Shown one piece after another: positions 60,194 through 64,000 of a stretch of 64,000 nt of DNA. Both the position numbers and the translations under genes were made by a program. The notes under the pieces were generated by a model, which saw nothing but the letters and a program-made list of their open reading frames with translations, had not been told where the DNA came from and searched no databases. Every line of letters begins with the position of its first letter. Within the stretch, counting starts at the first letter, position 1. Source of the stretch: Edaphochlamys debaryana (lineage: Eukaryota > Chlorophyta > Chlorophyceae > Chlamydomonadales); contig JAEHOE010000002.1 of assembly GCA_016858145.1 (NCBI GenBank), positions 3,642,410 through 3,706,409 of the forward strand. The letters are read 5' to 3'.

Positions 60194-60783
60194 ATGAGAC
60201 CCGACATCCCTGGGAGCGCGCAGCCAGGCTTCGACGCCCCAGCACATCATTCCACGGAGCTGCGCCAACGCTGGATGGCGGATGAGCGCGCTTACTATGC
60301 TAGCATGGGCTACGGGAGACAGCCTGAAGGGCCGCAGCAGCAGCAGGGCCCGCACCAGCAGCAGCGCTTCAACCAGGCGCAAGCTGCGGCCGCTCAGGGC
60401 GCCGTAGGCTGGGGCGGCCAGGCCATCCAGGAGCCTTCAGGCTACCGCGTGCCCTGGTTTGGGCGCAACCGCTCCAAATATGGCGGCAAGCAATACGGGA
60501 AGAAGGCCGGAGATCCCTACCAAGGAGGTCAAGACCGCTTTGGCGGGCCGGGCGGTGCGGGTCCATCGTCGCGGGGCGCTGGAGAGGATGCCCTGTCGGT
60601 GGAGGAGATGGCGGTGATAATTCAGAAGCTGGGGCCAAATGAGCCTCTGCCCCAGGTCATCCTGGCCGCCCTGCAGCACCTCGACTCCCGCGCCGTGGCT
60701 CTGCTGCTCAAGGACCTCAGTCGCTTGGGCAAGGACAGGCGCGCTATGGAGCTCTTCGACGTTCTGCGGGAGGCGGGACTCAG
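60194..60783 (+). CDS. Lone first exon of a pentatricopeptide-repeat-like protein (truncated or incomplete)
   Basis: Open frame of 196 codons from the ATG at 60194 to a possible donor (CTCAG followed by GTTAGC). Residues 30-130 are Gln/Gly-rich and basic. Residues about 137-196 form helical pairs (SVEEMAVIIQKLG, PQVILAALQHLDSRAVALLL, DLSRLGKDRRAMELFDVLRE) of which the last has the PPR look. PPR proteins bind organelle RNA. No clear organelle transit peptide precedes it. I find no downstream PPR exons: the following 440 bases are non-coding and are followed by a DENN-derived fragment. It is either a truncated gene copy or a gene whose later exons are too far to link. The real donor could be elsewhere. 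Confidence 0.5.
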
Positions 60784-61221
60784 GTTAGCCCTTGACGTTA
60801 GGCCGACTTGGCCACACATGTAGACGCAGACGCGTGCGGCCCCTTGGCTAGTGCAGACGCCGTACGCCGCCGTACGCCGTACGCCTCCCAGGCAGCAGGA
60901 ACCTGCCATATGGTGAGGCATGGGCTCATGGGGCCAGCAGCTGCTGGACGGGCCTCTCCAGCTCCGCCACGCATGCCAGCGCCCCGCCCTCATCTACGCG
61001 CCTTGGCCAGTGCCGTACTCTCCTCTGCGTGTCAGATGTCGGCCTAGCACGCTTGTACCAGGGCGCCCAGGGGTACCCCTACCCCTTAGGGCGCACTTTC
61101 CAGCCCGGCCCACATCCCACATGCCCCAGGACCGGCTGCGGGGCCGTGCTGTCATGATGGCGCAGATCCAGCCCAAACGATCCGCTAGGTCCTGACAGCC
61201 TGAGACATACCCATACTGGGC
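60784..61221. other. Non-coding stretch after the PPR exon
   Basis: No exon with a PPR pattern is present. A short repeated CCGTACGCCG motif occurs near 60860-60890. Nothing else is recognised. Confidence 0.4.
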
Positions 61222-61481
61222 GCCTCCCCACGGGCGGAGCCGCGCACGCGCGCTTACCAATGGGCCCGGGGTAGTGGTGATGAGCGGCATGCTCTCGCCG
61301 CTGGCAGAACCAACCCGGCCCCGGTGCCGCCGATTGCTGCGGCCCCACCACGTGCTCCCTGTCGCCGCCGCAGCTTGCTGGCCAGCTTGCTACCGCCCGG
61401 CCCGCCGCCGCGTGGCACACCGCAGCCACCAGCAACGTGCAGAGCCGCTGCTATACCTGCCTGCGGTGCTCCGGGTAGCGC
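61222..61481 (-). pseudogene. Decayed duplicate of a DENN exon with its 5' splice site
   Basis: The plus-strand sequence resembles 54345-54660, part of DENN exon ten and the first bases of the following intron. Shared landmarks in order: GCGCGCTTACC (splice donor on the gene strand), ATGGGCC, GGTGATG, GGCATGCTCTC / GCATGCTCTC, CAGCTTGCTGGCCAGCTTGC, and CTGCGGTGCTCCGGGTAGCG at the far end. The copy is about 55 bases shorter through loss of GCC-rich runs and carries many substitutions. Because about 40 bases of intron are included, it was copied as DNA, not through mRNA. It has no partner exons. Confidence 0.82.
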
Positions 61482-62789
61482 TGCCAAGCTACTCGAAAGC
61501 ATTGGAGCCCCCATTCCTAGTATAAACCACGCCTTGCCTTGTCAAGTCCGTTGACCCCGACCACCTCGCACTGACCCCTTCCCGCTGTTGCAGAACAATA
61601 CCCCGCCCTACCCGGCCTGCACCCCCTCCACGACAAAACGCCGGCACACCTGCAGTCCGCCTCCGAAGAGGTCCCGACAGGCATGCCCGTGATAAAACGT
61701 GGTCAGCCATGCACGGCATCGTGTCTTATCTCATATTAGGTACCAATGATTCCACAGCTGGCTCTAGCGCCTTCTCTGCCGGCGGCGGGGGTAGAAAGAC
61801 GACGGGGGGGGCAGAGCGGTGCTTGCAGCGACTCCTAACTGGAGTACAGACGCGCTTATGCTGCGCAGGGGACGACCGACCCCAAGCGAGTATGGCACCC
61901 GGTTGCGTGGCGTGGCGAACTGGCTTCCCGACCTAAATGCGTGGACTTGGAGGAGAGTGCCAGGAGGGTTAGTGTCTGGCCGGCAGGCCGGCACGCGCAA
62001 GGCGCTAGCCCCTGTACACTATTGCGCAAGCATGCTGGAGCTTATGTCAGTCATCGCGAGGCCGGGAGCCGGCTCGCGTAGGATGATTCGTGGAGCATTG
62101 CGTCTTCCCTGGCTCCTTCGTCTGGAGCCTCGGACCGTTTTCCTGTGTGTGTTCAAGGTATTCTTCGCTGCTGTGGACGGCCGAGCGCTGCAAGCGCGAG
62201 GCCGCGGCCCGGAGGCCGACGGATGGCTGGCGCCCCCGCCAATCCGCCCGCAGCTTAGCTTCTCCGTTCAGTGTGATTCATAATTGGAGTGGGAGCAACG
62301 CCCGAGCGTGCCCCCGGTGGGAGGAAGCGGCCATGCAAGGAGCCCTCCACTGGCAACGGTGGGCTCTCCCGCAAGAACCGCCCTCTCCTTGTGCAGTCTG
62401 CGCGACAATCACGGCAGTGTGCTGTTTGGGTTCTTAGTGGAGTAAGCGGAAGAGCGGTCCGCCCTCCAAACCTGAATTGCGGACGCCAGGACGTGCTTTA
62501 GAGCGTGAGCACGAAGTATTAGGACTACTGCGTGTGTTCTGTGGGTTCTGTGTGTGTCTAGGCCGCCCCTCGAGTGCAGAAGACGGCCTGACGCGAGCTG
62601 CGCGTTCAAAGGAGGACGGGCCGTCGAGACCCTCGCCCCTAGACCTGCTACTGCGTTGGTTTGTGCTATTCCCGCGTTGTTGCCCGCTGGGTATGCCGGT
62701 GCAGTGCAGGGGTAGGGTCCGGCGCGGCGCAATGGGCGCACCGGATTGTGGGGCCGTACCCTGGCGCCCCAAACCTGCCCCGACACCAG
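61482..62789. other. Unassigned region
   Basis: About 1.3 kb with short open frames only. I recognise no exon pair, RNA gene or clear repeat. The composition is slightly less GC-rich than the coding part of the window. Confidence 0.4.
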
Positions 62790-63550
62790 GAGCTGTGTGT
62801 TGTTGAGTTAGGGCTAGCGCTATTGCTGCAGTGAGCTAGGTTAGGAGCGGTGTGGTGCCTCGTAGGCGCGGCGAGGCGAAAGGCACGCGGCCCGGCCTGT
62901 ACGGCGGGCCGCGGGCCCGAGCCCTTTATATTCCGCGTGGTTGCGCGCTTTTGAAAGGGGAATTAAAATAGAAAAAGGAGGATAGCGCCTCCTTACAAGC
63001 CTTCCAGCGAAAGTCCCTGCTAGAGGGACAGCGTGTGTGTGTGTACCGCTCCGCGACTGAGCAAGAGTTGCGACTGATCATCGTGACACCAGCAAGGAAG
63101 TGTAATCCCGTGATTGAAAGACAGGCCGCGCGTCCCTCGTGTGACTTCGGTCACTGAATAGTCGCCCATCGCCGTCGTCGCGTACGCAGAGTACGCACAT
63201 AGGAGTAGCACAGCCTTTGTCTGACCGCAGGTGCCCAAACAAGTACCTTCGCCGTCAACGACAACAGTCTACCGGCAGCGAGGCCGTCCGTTGGCCCCGG
63301 ACTGCTCCCCTTCCCCCCGTCGCAGGACCCGCAGGTGTTCTAGTAGCCCGGTTGCCCCCAGGTCCCGAACGCTTCACCAGACAGTTATCTGTCGGGTGTT
63401 TGCCGCACTAAGTCCTATCGGTACCCGGCCGCAAGAGGCCGCCCGGTCAGGCAGCTAGGAACCCGGCTTCCACAGGCACAGGCACCCGCCGAGCGCAGCG
63501 AGGCGTCCCCTTCCCGCTCCGGCGTCAGGGTAGCGTCGTTCCCTTGTCAC
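62790..63550. other. Possible mobile-element or promoter-like sequence at right edge
   Basis: Contains a TATA-like TTTATATT at 62926-62933 with a GC-rich flank, then AT-rich DNA (62950-62990) and a short (TG)n run near 63032. Several CGCAGG-led segments start at about 63226. A long terminal repeat or other mobile element is possible, but I could not find matching ends, a primer-binding site or polymerase-type coding sequence in the window. Confidence 0.25.
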
Positions 63551-64000
63551 CGCAGGTCGTGTGACTAAGCCTCCGATCTGTCAGTGGTATCAACGTCTAC
63601 AAGTCGACTACAGCAGCAGAAGCGGCACCTCAAGCCCTGCTTGCAACCCCTTGGATCCAGCGTCTCTTCCCCAGGCCGTGTGACTAAGCCTCCCGCCTGC
63701 TGGGCCAGCGCACATCAACAGCAGCGGTAGAAGCGGCGGTTAAGACCCCCTGCCGTACTGCTCGTATATCCGTGTCAACAGGTCGTGTGAGTCATCCTCC
63801 CGTACCGTACAGCAAGACACATCGTCGGTGGTTCATATCTGCACGGCCCCTGGTCGTAACCCCCAGGCACCGCCGCCTCTCTCTCTCTCCTCCGCAGGCC
63901 TCCCACCTTCCGTGTGACCCCTGCCCCCCTCAGCCGCAGCAGCAGGACACCCTCAGGTCCCCTGCTTGCGTGACAACAACCCCGACACTTGGACAGGTAA
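63551..64000. repeat. Degenerate tandem repeats of about 105-120 bp, running off the window
   Basis: Units begin with a shared (C)CAGG(T/C)CGTGTGA(C/G)T block: near 63551, 63671, 63778, and more weakly at 63895. The first two continue as AAGCCTCC and are followed about 50 bases later by a CAGCAGCAGAAGCGGC / CAGCAGCGGTAGAAGCGGC block. Unit length is about 105-120 bases with strong divergence. The array probably continues beyond 64000. Confidence 0.65.

Noticed and set aside
63580..63592. TGGTATCAAC as a retrotransposon primer-binding site
   Set aside because: Only partial resemblance to an initiator-tRNA complement, and no terminal repeats or polymerase-type coding sequence in the window.
1..64000. 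CRISPR arrays, bacterial operons, prophage or tRNA genes
   Set aside because: None seen; the intron-rich eukaryotic gene structure rules out the prokaryotic features, and I recognised no tRNA cloverleaf by eye.

Overview
This is nuclear DNA of a green alga, most likely a volvocine (Chlamydomonas/Volvox-type) species. The DNA is GC-rich. Genes are dense and each is cut by many short GT..AG introns, often with GTGAGT/GTGCGY/GTGGGT donors. Proteins carry long Ala/Gly/Pro/Ser-rich linkers, TGTAA occurs behind two of the genes, and the gene content includes cilia, plastid and mitochondrial proteins. There are no bacterial operons or Shine-Dalgarno sites. I built all gene models by hand from six-frame translation, splice signals and reading-phase bookkeeping. 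Exon ends are given where phase closes; no transcript data were available.

Left to right: a 430-aa unrecognised protein (+, 980-3980); a vasohibin-type tubulin carboxypeptidase with intact Cys/His/Ser (+, 5171-9526); a small helical protein (-, 10241-11684) divergent from complex I subunit NDUFS5 (+, 12001-12381); a plastid-type NAD-glycerol-3-phosphate dehydrogenase (-, 15033-19310) divergent from a mitochondrial Tim44-like protein (+, 19718-23112); a MYND zinc-finger protein (-, 23935-27194) divergent from an auxilin-like J protein (+, 28022-32592); a ZIFL-like MFS transporter (+, 33455-36361); a coiled-coil protein (-, 36906-39442) divergent from a radial spoke RSP16/DNAJB13-type HSP40 (+, 39916-43862).

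From 44361 to 51238 lies a direct tandem duplication with a 3,439-bp unit and only about five single-base differences between copies. Each unit holds a PIG-X gene (GPI mannosyltransferase I subunit) and the 3' end of a large DENN-domain gene (-, full gene 50866-58216). The left unit leaves an orphan DENN 3' fragment. The right PIG-X copy has lost the AG of one splice acceptor. Beyond the DENN gene, 58.2-64 kb looks like a gene graveyard: a lone PPR first exon, a decayed copy of part of a DENN exon that still carries its intron donor, and degenerate tandem repeats at the right edge.

Functional themes are cilia and microtubules (VASH, RSP16, perhaps the coiled-coil partner), membrane traffic (auxilin, DENN), organelle metabolism (GPD, NDUFS5, Tim44-like) and the ER GPI pathway (PIG-X). 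No operon-like pathway links the genes; the recurring layout is divergent pairs sharing 0.3-0.8 kb. Three introns appear to use GC donors, and two of these sit in an identical composite GT/GC donor motif.
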